DNA from: Clostridia bacterium
GTDB lineage: Bacteria; Bacillota; Clostridia; Oscillospirales; SIG627
Direction: 5' to 3'
Assembly (NCBI GenBank): GCA_017440805.1
Contig: JAFSGN010000003.1
Span: forward strand, 1 to 43,167
Length of the DNA stretch: 43,167 nucleotides
Part shown: in pieces, positions 1 through 8,199 of the stretch
Layout of the letters: each line of letters opens with the position of its first letter
Numbering within the stretch: position 1 is the first letter of the stretch
Notes under the pieces: model-generated
What the model was told of the DNA's origin: nothing
What the model saw: the letters and a program-made list of their open reading frames with translations, nothing else
Database searches by the model: none
Position numbers and translations under genes: made by a program

Positions 1-27
1 CTGCTCTACCAACTGAGCTACAGAGGC
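1..27 (-). tRNA. partial tRNA, 5' part only
   Basis: On the minus strand the window edge holds a tRNA 5' half: a seven-base acceptor strand GCCTCTG (27 to 21), the TA linker, then the D-arm GCTC-AGTTGGTA-GAGC. The anticodon lies outside the window, so the amino acid cannot be stated. The tRNA is transcribed out of the window. Confidence 0.85.
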
Positions 28-144
28 GTATGCCTTCCGCTTACCCAATGTTTTCTCGGAACGAATGTTATTATATCACAATCCGGGGCATTTGTCAAGT
101 GCTTTTTCAAATATTTTTATTTTATTTCCAAAAAATAGTTTCTA

Positions 145-1380
145 CTACGCCTTATAATGAAAAACCTCATGAGTAAATTCTTTGTTTTTCAAGTCAAAAA
201 GTTCGCTGACAGTCACAAGTCTCCAGCCATTGCTGCAAAAATAATCAATAAGTTCCATTGCAGCCTCTCCGGAAGCATCATACACATCATGCATAAGTAC
301 TATACTGCCTGATACGGCTTTTTGTTTTATATGCTCTGAAATTATTTTTGCATCTTTATTTTTCCAATCCTCAGGGTCAACAGACCATCCTATATTAAAC
401 AGTCCCAGTTCTTCCATTATGTCTTCACGCTCACTGCCGTAAGGTGCCCGCATAACAGAAGGATATACTCCGGTGCTTTCAAAAATAATGTCCTGGGTAT
501 TCTTTATTGTTGCAAGTGCCTCTTGCCTTGAAATGTCGTTGAGTTTTTCGTGTCTCCATGAGTGATTCCCGATTTCGTTTCCTGTTTCTGTTATACGGGA
601 CAAAACTTTTTCTCTGCCCGGGCACTCACATCCCAAAACAAAAAATGTTGCTTTTGCCCGGTGCTGTATAAGTTTATCAATTATTTTTTCTGTAATTTCG
701 GGGCGTCTGGGGCCGTCATCAAAAGTCAGAGCAATAACCTTTTCACCCTCCTGCGCGGGAGTATATTCCGGCGGATTGTACGGAATGTTCCTGAAGGCGT
801 TAAAATTCTCAAACGGTATATCTGTTTTAATGTTTTCAACAAGCAAAGAAACAAAATCTTCGCCAAGAAAAAACGGAACTTCCCCATATTGCTCATAAAG
901 TTCCGGAGCAACATCCTCAAGTTTTATTAATGTATGATTTTTCACATCATAACACATACATTTCCGGTTATCAAACTCAATGCTGAAATACGATTTATTA
1001 TAAAATGTCCTGCTGATTATAGCATCACCGGAGATAGTATCAATAAATCGTTGAATATTTTCTGTTATTAAATCACTGTCCTTAAGTACCGGATACTCCT
1101 TAACCGTTTTTCCGTCTGACACACATTTTATATCCATGTATTCATTGTACGGCGTTATAGTAACATCAGGTTCGGGAACAGGTCTTTCAAGTTCGGTTAA
1201 CGGCTCAACGGTGTCTTCAAAATTCTCAACAGGTGGTACGGAAGATATGTCTTTATCCGGAGTCTGATTACTGAAAATGATTTTAGCAAAAACAACTGTA
1301 AAAAGAAGCAAACAAACAACGGCAAAAATTTTAAAGGATTTTTTCATTTTTCTCTTCCCTTTTATTTTTCTTGCCGTCAT
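145..1380 (-). CDS. membrane-anchored polysaccharide deacetylase (NodB domain)
   Basis: Predicted metal-dependent N-deacetylase acting on peptidoglycan or another amino-sugar polymer outside the cell (carbohydrate esterase family 4). The ATG at 1380 is preferred because GGAGG lies eight bases upstream; a start at 1422 would overlap the maturase gene more and lacks this site. The 411-residue product has a basic start and one N-terminal membrane helix, a PgdA-like middle region, and a C-terminal NodB domain with all the usual motifs: TFDDGP (motif 1), GNHSWRH (motif 2, metal histidines), RAPYG (motif 3), a Trp/Asp motif around WSVDPEDW, and IVLMHD (motif 5). It follows the SCIFF maturase with a small gap, so it may be co-transcribed, although this pairing is not a known functional link. 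The exact substrate is not evident. Confidence 0.9.
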   Translation of the reverse strand: MTARKIKGKRKMKKSFKIFAVVCLLLFTVVFAKIIFSNQTPDKDISSVPPVENFEDTVEPLTELERPVPEPDVTITPYNEYMDIKCVSDGKTVKEYPVLKDSDLITENIQRFIDTISGDAIISRTFYNKSYFSIEFDNRKCMCYDVKNHTLIKLEDVAPELYEQYGEVPFFLGEDFVSLLVENIKTDIPFENFNAFRNIPYNPPEYTPAQEGEKVIALTFDDGPRRPEITEKIIDKLIQHRAKATFFVLGCECPGREKVLSRITETGNEIGNHSWRHEKLNDISRQEALATIKNTQDIIFESTGVYPSVMRAPYGSEREDIMEELGLFNIGWSVDPEDWKNKDAKIISEHIKQKAVSGSIVLMHDVYDASGEAAMELIDYFCSNGWRLVTVSELFDLKNKEFTHEVFHYKA

Positions 1381-1402
1381 TTTGTCATCCTCCGCAAAAG
1401 TT

Positions 1403-2761
1403 TTAAATACCTTCAGTTGCATGTGCCGCTTTTATCATTATGGCACATTCCACACGTTTTCTTTCAAGTTCACATCCCATTTTATAGGGAATTTTAATAT
1501 CCTTATTGAATTTACTGTTATTAGCCGCACATCCGCCGCCGCAGAAATATTTTGCCCAGCATTTATCACATTCCGGATTAGTGTCAATTGTAGACAATGC
1601 AAATGTTTTTTGAATGTCATAATTATACTGTTCGTCGTATATATTACCGATTTTATATGTCACATCTCCGACAAACTGGTGGCAGGGATATATGTCGCCG
1701 TTAGGGATAACTGCAACATATTCACTTCCCGAACCGCAACCCTTGCATCTTTTATATACACAAGGACCATTTTCAAGGTCTATCATGAAATGGAAGAAAT
1801 TAAAATGTTTTCCCTGCCGGTCACGCTCCAGGATAGCATTTGCAAGTGTTTCATACTCTTTGCATATTGTCGGCAAATCCTCTTCGCGAAGTGCATATTT
1901 GCTTTCCGCTTCCAACACAACGGGTTCTACGGAAATTTCGTCAAAACCGCAATCCGCAAGATGCAATACATCTTTTGAAAAATCAAGGTTCTGCCGTGTA
2001 AATGTTCCTCTTACATAGTATGAGCCCGTGGTCCGTTTTTCAACAAGTTTTTTATATCTGGGAAGAATAACATCGTAACTTCCGCTTCCGTCTTCAAAAG
2101 GTCTCATTTTATCGTTTATTTCTTTTCTGCCGTCAATAGACAGTACAACATTATGCATCTCACTGTTAATGAAATCTATTGCCTCATCATCAAGGAGTGC
2201 TCCGTTTGTTGTCATGGTAAAACGAATGTTTTTTCCATGCTTTTTTTCCTGTTCTCTTCCGTATTTTACAAGTTTTTTTACTACCTCGAAGTTCATCAAC
2301 GGCTCACCGCCGAAAAAGTCCAGTTCAAGATTTTTTATATGAAGAGATTTTTCAAGCAAAAAGTCTATTGCTTTTTTTCCCGTTTCAAACGACATAAGAG
2401 AACGGTCTCTGCCATAGTCTCCCGCAGAGGCAAAACAATATTCACAACGCATATTACAATCGTGAGAAATATGAAGGCACATAGACTTTATTGGTATCCT
2501 GCCATGGTACATTTCTCCGACTTCAAATTTTTCAGTATAAAGAAGTCCGGCCTCCCACAACTCCCGTATATCTGCATATGCCTTATGTATTTCTGTTTCG
2601 CTGTACGGAAGAGAAAGCAGTTCATCAGGACATCTTTCATCCAGCGGGGGTGTCAGTTTATCAACCATGTCATAAACAACATCACTAACCATATGAATGC
2701 CGTTGGAATTAGTATCAATTACAATATTGTATCCGTTAAGACTGTATTTATGTATAAGCAT
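1403..2761 (-). CDS. radical SAM maturase of the SCIFF peptide (CteB type)
   Basis: Radical S-adenosylmethionine enzyme predicted to install thioether cross-links in the six-cysteine SCIFF precursor encoded just upstream. The 452-residue protein has an N-terminal peptide-binding (RRE-like) region of about 80 residues, the radical SAM cluster motif CxxxCxxC at C102, C106 and C109, and a C-terminal SPASM/twitch region rich in cysteines (CVYKRCKGC, then NPECDKCWAKYFCGGGC) that would hold auxiliary iron-sulfur clusters. Length and motif order match the known six-Cys-in-45 maturases. The start at 2761 has an AGAGG ribosome binding site. It is separated from the precursor gene by a terminator-like hairpin, so its level is likely lower than that of the peptide. 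Family knowledge comes from the clostridial CteA/CteB pair. Confidence 0.95.
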   Translation of the reverse strand: MLIHKYSLNGYNIVIDTNSNGIHMVSDVVYDMVDKLTPPLDERCPDELLSLPYSETEIHKAYADIRELWEAGLLYTEKFEVGEMYHGRIPIKSMCLHISHDCNMRCEYCFASAGDYGRDRSLMSFETGKKAIDFLLEKSLHIKNLELDFFGGEPLMNFEVVKKLVKYGREQEKKHGKNIRFTMTTNGALLDDEAIDFINSEMHNVVLSIDGRKEINDKMRPFEDGSGSYDVILPRYKKLVEKRTTGSYYVRGTFTRQNLDFSKDVLHLADCGFDEISVEPVVLEAESKYALREEDLPTICKEYETLANAILERDRQGKHFNFFHFMIDLENGPCVYKRCKGCGSGSEYVAVIPNGDIYPCHQFVGDVTYKIGNIYDEQYNYDIQKTFALSTIDTNPECDKCWAKYFCGGGCAANNSKFNKDIKIPYKMGCELERKRVECAIMIKAAHATEGI

Positions 2762-2775
2762 ATTATCCTCTCAAG

Positions 2776-2800
2776 AAAAAGGGGCTTCATAAGAAGCCCC
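2776..2800 (-). terminator. attenuator hairpin between SCIFF peptide and maturase
   Basis: On the minus strand an 8-bp GC-rich stem (GGGGCTTC with GAAGCCCC, four-base loop, 2781-2800) is followed by five T residues. It stands after the SCIFF stop codon and just before the maturase ribosome binding site. It looks like a partial terminator that would give many peptide transcripts per maturase transcript. Confidence 0.8.
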
Positions 2801-2815
2801 GTATCTGCGATTATA

Positions 2816-2962
2816 TTATTTATCTTTTTTTTCGCATTTCTGATTTGCTACGGTGCAGGAAGTTTTGCAAGCAGACTGGCAGGATGCCTGGCATTCGCCG
2901 CATCCGGAGGTTTTAGCGTTTTTGGAATAAGTGTTCTTATTCAAGGTAACAATGTTTTTCAT
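2816..2962 (-). CDS. SCIFF six-cysteine ranthipeptide precursor
   Basis: A 48-residue ribosomally made peptide precursor. It begins MKNIVTLNKNTY, the conserved SCIFF leader start, and carries six cysteines within its C-terminal half at residues 21, 24, 28, 32, 36 and 43, spaced by small residues and threonines that the adjacent radical SAM enzyme is expected to link as thioethers. The start has an AAAGGAG site seven bases upstream and a consensus promoter behind it. In other Clostridia this peptide is nearly universal and has been connected to regulatory or quorum-like functions, but no role can be read from this sequence. No dedicated protease or exporter is seen next to it. Confidence 0.97.
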   Translation of the reverse strand: MKNIVTLNKNTYSKNAKTSGCGECQASCQSACKTSCTVANQKCEKKDK

Positions 2963-2997
2963 GGTTTTCTCCTTTATCAAGTTTATTAATTACGATT

Positions 2998-3026
2998 ATT
3001 ATATCATAACATATTAAAAAAATCAA
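2998..3026 (-). promoter_or_regulatory. sigma-A promoter of the SCIFF operon
   Basis: On the minus strand TTGATT (3026-3021) and TATAAT (3003-2998) are exactly 17 bases apart, about 35 bases ahead of the SCIFF start codon. Confidence 0.8.
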
Positions 3027-3105
3027 GTACATACGAGATTTTTATTTAAAAACTGTAATAAATATTTATAATTGTTAATTAATTTAAAATTTTCCATCAA
3101 AACAC

Positions 3106-4191
<1,086 letters not shown>

Positions 4192-4210
4192 TATTTGTGC
4201 TAATATATTT

Positions 4211-4242
4211 AAACGGCATGACTTTTGTCATGCCGTTTTTTA
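4211..4242 (+). terminator. rho-independent terminator of gap
   Basis: A 12-bp stem (AAACGGCATGAC with GTCATGCCGTTT) and TTTT loop are followed by a T run. It may also stop the convergent zinc operon from the other side, though the T tract in that direction is weaker. Confidence 0.9.
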
Positions 4243-4279
4243 TATTTGTTACTGATAACTGAAATTCAGTCAAATAAAT

Positions 4280-5074
4280 TTACCGTTCTAAATCAATGTA
4301 CTTTCCGAGTATATCGTTCACCGATTGTTTTGCTGTTTCATTAAGTATAAGCATTGTACTTGATGAAATTTCTTTTGATGATTGTGTGGAAACAGTTGAC
4401 AAATCAACTTTCTTTACTGTACCGCACGACGAATGATAGTAAAACAAATTTCCTTTCAATACTATCACGCAGTCCCGAATACACTCGGATGTATCCTCTG
4501 CCCACTCGTTGCCATTGAAAATACTCAGCAATAATGTTGTATCCTCCGCTGATATATCCCTAAATTCCGACCTTCTGTTTTCTCCAAGGTCTGACAAATA
4601 ATGTCCGGTAACTGATGCGACAAAGTTTTCGGGAAGTTTTGTTTTATTATTGGTTTCCTCTTTTTCAGGGAAAAGAACAAACTTTTCGCCGTTTTTCACT
4701 TTTGTATATATAAAGTTATCGGAACCTTCCGATTGATATATCAGGCAATCATCCTCAACACTGAAATAATTTTTATATTCCATATCGTTAAATCTTTTTT
4801 CTGTAAGAATAAGAATTCCATTATTTAATTCCCAACTGCACTTTTCGGGGGCAGCAAAATGACTGCTCGCCATCCCCTCCGTATATGTCCATGTGCCGTC
4901 GTAATAAATTGTAATAGTAAAATCATCCCCTTGCATACCGCTGAAACTGCCTTTTTCATACACATAGGACCTGAAGGGAACATACGAAAAATCTGTCTGT
5001 GTTATTCTATTATTACAACTTGTCAGCATAAGTATAAAGATAACAGCGAAAAACAATATTATTTTTCTTTTCAT
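4280..5074 (-). CDS. unknown lipoprotein, last gene of the zinc operon
   Basis: A 264-residue protein with a typical lipoprotein signal peptide (basic start, hydrophobic stretch, LTSC lipobox with Cys20), so it should be anchored on the outer face of the membrane. The rest is beta-rich, with an acidic C-terminal half and no motif I recognise. AAAAGGAG precedes the ATG. It starts 25 bases after the znuB-like gene and shares its direction, so it probably belongs to the zinc-uptake operon; a role in metal scavenging or sensing is inference only. There is no obvious histidine-rich stretch to support direct zinc binding. Confidence 0.75.
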   Translation of the reverse strand: MKRKIILFFAVIFILMLTSCNNRITQTDFSYVPFRSYVYEKGSFSGMQGDDFTITIYYDGTWTYTEGMASSHFAAPEKCSWELNNGILILTEKRFNDMEYKNYFSVEDDCLIYQSEGSDNFIYTKVKNGEKFVLFPEKEETNNKTKLPENFVASVTGHYLSDLGENRRSEFRDISAEDTTLLLSIFNGNEWAEDTSECIRDCVIVLKGNLFYYHSSCGTVKKVDLSTVSTQSSKEISSSTMLILNETAKQSVNDILGKYIDLER

Positions 5075-5099
5075 ATCTGACTCCTTTTAAATCTTCCGG

Positions 5100-5945
5100 T
5101 CATCTCCTCACAATTACTCCCGCAACACGGCATATCAAATAACCTGCCAGGTCAATTGCCACTATAGTAGGTCCTACAGGTGTAGATGCCAGAATTGCAA
5201 TAATTATTCCGATGGAGGTACAAGTAACCGATATAATTACTGAAAAAACTGTGACAGACTTAAAACTTCTGAAAATACTCATTGAAGACAGTGCCGGAAA
5301 AACAATCAATGCCGAAACAAGCAGCGAGCCGACCAAATTCATTGCGAGTACAACAATCACTGCTATGACAACCGCTAACATAAGATTATATGCATTCACA
5401 TTAATTCCCGTGGCTTTTGCAAAATTCTCGTCAAATGTAATTGAAAAAAGTTTATGATAGAAAACAAAAAAGAAACCTACAACAATGACCGAAAGTATAA
5501 TGCAAAGCCTTACCTTATCCGCTGTAAGTGTCATGATTGACGCCGAACCGAAAAGGGTTGTGCATACATCACCGTTTAAATTTGAGGAAGAAGAAAAAAT
5601 ATTCATTATGAGATATCCGACACCCAGTGCCCCTACAGAAACCATAGCAATGGCAGCGTCACCTTTTACTTTGGCATTATTTCCGCATTTTAGAAGCAAA
5701 ACTGCACAAATAATTGTAACAGGTAAAACAAGAAACATATTATCGCTTATACCTAATACCGTTGCAACCGAAACAGCGCCAAATGCCACATGAGACAATC
5801 CGTCTCCAATAAAAGAAAATCTCTTAAGAACAAGTGTTACACCCAGGAGCGAAGAGCAAAGTGCAACAAGGATACCTACCACAAAAGCATACCTGACAAA
5901 AGGATAGGATAAGTATACGCAAAATTTATTGATAAGTTCATGCAT
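5100..5945 (-). CDS. znuB: zinc/manganese ABC transporter permease
   Basis: Integral membrane subunit of a metal-uptake ABC transporter of the ZnuB/MntB (ABC-3) family, about eight membrane helices in 281 residues. The ATG at 5945 is chosen because it is preceded by AAAGGGG and overlaps the upstream ATPase gene by eight bases, which indicates translational coupling; a start at 5993 lies far inside that gene. Family hallmarks include the early GLSHVAFG segment and a conserved hydrophobic C-terminal half with PVGPTIV. Zinc rather than manganese is inferred from the Fur-family regulator and the histidine-rich binding protein in the same operon. Confidence 0.9.
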   Translation of the reverse strand: MHELINKFCVYLSYPFVRYAFVVGILVALCSSLLGVTLVLKRFSFIGDGLSHVAFGAVSVATVLGISDNMFLVLPVTIICAVLLLKCGNNAKVKGDAAIAMVSVGALGVGYLIMNIFSSSSNLNGDVCTTLFGSASIMTLTADKVRLCIILSVIVVGFFFVFYHKLFSITFDENFAKATGINVNAYNLMLAVVIAVIVVLAMNLVGSLLVSALIVFPALSSMSIFRSFKSVTVFSVIISVTCTSIGIIIAILASTPVGPTIVAIDLAGYLICRVAGVIVRR

Positions 5946-6648
5946 TATCGTTTTCCCCTTTGTCAAATATATTATTTTTAACAACCCTGCCACAATATTC
6001 TTCTTTGGTATAAAAACCGACTTTTTTCCCTACACACAAAATATGACTTGCATATTTCATTGCAACAGCATGGTCATGTGTTACCATAATAACCGTTGTG
6101 CCGTCTCTGTTTATACGGCTTATACTCTCATACATTTCGGATGAGGCCCGGGAGTCAAGTCCCGATGCCGGCTCGTCAAGCAAAATCATACCAACAGCGG
6201 CACACATTGCTCTTGCAAGAAGTACTCTCTGCTTCTGTCCGCCCGAAAGGTTTCTGTACAATGATTTTCTTAACTCAAAAATTTCCAGGGTATTCATGAT
6301 TTGTTCTGCCTTTTGTTTTTCACTCCTTTTATAAAAAGGTAAAAAACGCGACCTGTTTAAAAAACCGGACATTATTATTTCCTGAACAGACGCAGGAAAA
6401 TCCCGTTGCATCTCCATCTGCTGAGGCAGATATCCTATTTCTCCGAAGTTAAAACCGTCACATGACTCAAACGAGCCCTTTAGCGGTTCCTGTAAACGAA
6501 GTATTGTTTTTATGAGCGTACTTTTTCCCGAGCCGTTAGCACCTAAAATGCAAAGATAATCGCCCTGTCCCACAGAGAAACTAATATTTTCGGCAACCGC
6601 TTTGCCTTCATATCCTATTGAGATGTTTTCAAAAATCAGTTGAGACAT
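5938..6648 (-). CDS. znuC: zinc/manganese ABC transporter ATP-binding protein
   Basis: Cytoplasmic ATPase that drives metal import through the adjacent permease. In 236 residues it has Walker A GANGSGKS (36-43), signature LSGGQ (134-138), Walker B ILLDEP with Asp158/Glu159, and the switch histidine in VTHDH. It lies between the binding protein gene (10 bases upstream, AAAGGAA site) and the permease gene (overlapping), so the three subunits are made together. Confidence 0.95.
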   Translation of the reverse strand: MSQLIFENISIGYEGKAVAENISFSVGQGDYLCILGANGSGKSTLIKTILRLQEPLKGSFESCDGFNFGEIGYLPQQMEMQRDFPASVQEIIMSGFLNRSRFLPFYKRSEKQKAEQIMNTLEIFELRKSLYRNLSGGQKQRVLLARAMCAAVGMILLDEPASGLDSRASSEMYESISRINRDGTTVIMVTHDHAVAMKYASHILCVGKKVGFYTKEEYCGRVVKNNIFDKGENDNA

Positions 6649-6658
6649 TTTTTTCCTT

Positions 6659-7621
6659 TCAATTCAGTGCTTTTATAATTTTCTCAGAGTTTTCTGCCAT
6701 AACAGACAGAAATGATGTATCATACATTTCGTTACTGAAATACTGCATAGAGTTAAGATTCAAAATCTGTGCATTTTTACTTTTGGTATTTTCAATTACG
6801 GTATTCGCAATTTTTCCATCTGAATTATCAACAGTAAAAACCGCATTAGCACCTGTCAAATCAACACATTCCGAAAGAGATATCAAAGTTTCGAAAGACA
6901 CTTCGCAATCAGCAGAACAACCCTCGAACGCCGCCAGATAGTTTAAGCCGTAATCTTCTATAAAATAACGGAAAGGAAAACGGTCTGCAAAAATCAGAGT
7001 GTCTGATTTTGTCTGTTCAATTTTATTTTTGAATTCCTCGTCTGCTTTTTGGAGTTTTTCAAGGTATACATTCAAATTATTGGTGTATTCTTCACGGTTT
7101 TCATTGTCAAGTCCGATGATGTATTTACAAACAACTTCACACAGAACACCAGCATTTTTGTATGAAATCCATACATGCTCATCCACATCTTCGGTATGGT
7201 GGATTGTTTCCTGCCCATTATGGTAATGCTCACTGTTCGAATGTATTGCATTATCCCCTAATTCTTCTATCAGTGAAACAACGATGGTATTATTTGATGG
7301 GTTGTTTTCAACCGTATCATATATCCACTTTTCAGACTCTGTACCAAGTGCAACAACCATACTGCATTGAGAAATACGCATTATATCTTCGGCAGAGGGC
7401 TGATAACTGTGTATATCGTTCCCGCCTTTTAAAAGAAGAACAAGATTTATGTCATTATTGCAATCCCCAATTATCTGCCTTATCCAGTCATATTGAGGGT
7501 AAGCAGTACAGATAATGGTAACATCATCATTTTCGTAAGTCGAATTATTTTCACAGGAGATAAATGTTACCACACTTAAAGCGAAAAGAAAACAAAGTAA
7601 TATACCCTTTACATTTTTCAC
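6659..7621 (-). CDS. znuA: zinc-binding lipoprotein of the ABC transporter
   Basis: Extracellular solute-binding subunit of the metal transporter (ZnuA/TroA cluster 9 family). I place the start at the GTG at 7621: it overlaps the regulator stop as GTGA, has a G-rich site upstream, and gives a clean lipoprotein signal peptide ending in FISC. The 320-residue product carries the family histidines in GGNDIHSYQ and DEHVWIS, with a short His/Glu-rich loop between them (NSEHYHNGQETIHHTEDVDEH region) typical of zinc rather than manganese binders. The remaining part matches the two-lobed fold with its long linking helix. Confidence 0.92.
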   Translation of the reverse strand: MKNVKGILLCFLFALSVVTFISCENNSTYENDDVTIICTAYPQYDWIRQIIGDCNNDINLVLLLKGGNDIHSYQPSAEDIMRISQCSMVVALGTESEKWIYDTVENNPSNNTIVVSLIEELGDNAIHSNSEHYHNGQETIHHTEDVDEHVWISYKNAGVLCEVVCKYIIGLDNENREEYTNNLNVYLEKLQKADEEFKNKIEQTKSDTLIFADRFPFRYFIEDYGLNYLAAFEGCSADCEVSFETLISLSECVDLTGANAVFTVDNSDGKIANTVIENTKSKNAQILNLNSMQYFSNEMYDTSFLSVMAENSEKIIKALN

Positions 7622-8019
7622 TGCTTTGCACCCCCACAAGTACCGCATATTCCATAAAGAACTGTCTTTGACTTGTTTATTTCAAACCCACCGTTTTCCG
7701 ATACATTTCTGACAACATTTTCTACTGTTTCGGTTTTCATGTGAAATGTTTTGCCACATCTTGTGCAACTAAGATGCAAACAATTTTTACAGTGTTCCGA
7801 CAAAACATATCTGTAATAACACTCACGGCTCCCGGCGTCAACACTTTTCACAACCAAACCGTCGCGTTCAAGTCTTGAAAGATTACGATATATTGCGCTT
7901 ATGCTTATTTTCTTTTCTTTAAAAACAGAAAAAAGTTCCTTGGCAGAATATTTTTTATCCGGGTTGTTTTTCAGAACGGACAAAAGTTCTTTTCGTTGTT
8001 CTGTAACATATTCGCTCAT
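7618..8019 (-). CDS. Fur-family regulator, probably Zur
   Basis: Metal-responsive repressor of 133 residues. An N-terminal winged helix (about 1-75, recognition helix around ISAIYRNLSRLE) is followed by a C-terminal dimerisation domain with two CxxC pairs, Cys85/Cys88 and Cys125/Cys128, the structural zinc site of the family, and candidate sensing residues His76, Cys77 and Cys80. As first gene of a zinc-transport operon that carries a palindrome over its start site, it most likely acts as Zur and represses its own operon under zinc sufficiency. PerR or Fur specificity cannot be excluded from sequence alone. The start has a perfect GGAGGGC site. It is coupled to znuA by a GTGA overlap. Confidence 0.9.
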   Translation of the reverse strand: MSEYVTEQRKELLSVLKNNPDKKYSAKELFSVFKEKKISISAIYRNLSRLERDGLVVKSVDAGSRECYYRYVLSEHCKNCLHLSCTRCGKTFHMKTETVENVVRNVSENGGFEINKSKTVLYGICGTCGGAKQ

Positions 8020-8031
8020 TTTCGCCCTCCG

Positions 8032-8054
8032 AATTTGCGATTTATTCGCAAATT
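8032..8054. promoter_or_regulatory. candidate Zur operator, perfect 9-5-9 palindrome
   Basis: AATTTGCGA (8032-8040), five bases TTTAT, then TCGCAAATT (8046-8054). On the minus strand it starts directly after the -10 box of the operon promoter and so covers the expected transcription start, ideal for repression. Confidence 0.8.
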
Positions 8055-8083
8055 ATGATACTACTTTCCACTTATAATTTCAA
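8055..8083 (-). promoter_or_regulatory. promoter of the zinc operon
   Basis: On the minus strand TTGAAA (8083-8078) and TATCAT (8060-8055) are 17 bases apart and abut the palindrome. Confidence 0.75.
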
Positions 8084-8133
8084 TACACAAAATGTGAACA
8101 AACGGTTAAATAGAATATTTTGTACCCTAACAC

Positions 8134-8162
8134 TTGAAAAAAAATCAATTTTGTGATATAAT
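8134..8162 (+). promoter_or_regulatory. promoter of typA
   Basis: TTGAAA (8134-8139) and TATAAT (8157-8162) are separated by exactly 17 bases, about 38 bases before the typA start. Confidence 0.85.
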
Positions 8163-8199
8163 ACTGAGTTGTAAGTACGGAAAGGCAGATATAAAATAA

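Noticed and set aside
1277..1978. Open frame of 233 codons on the plus strand
   Set aside because: Overlaps antisense to the deacetylase and maturase; no ribosome binding site or motif.
2153..2989. Open frame of 278 codons on the plus strand
   Set aside because: Lies opposite the SCIFF maturase and peptide, whose motifs are unmistakable; composition is unlike a protein.
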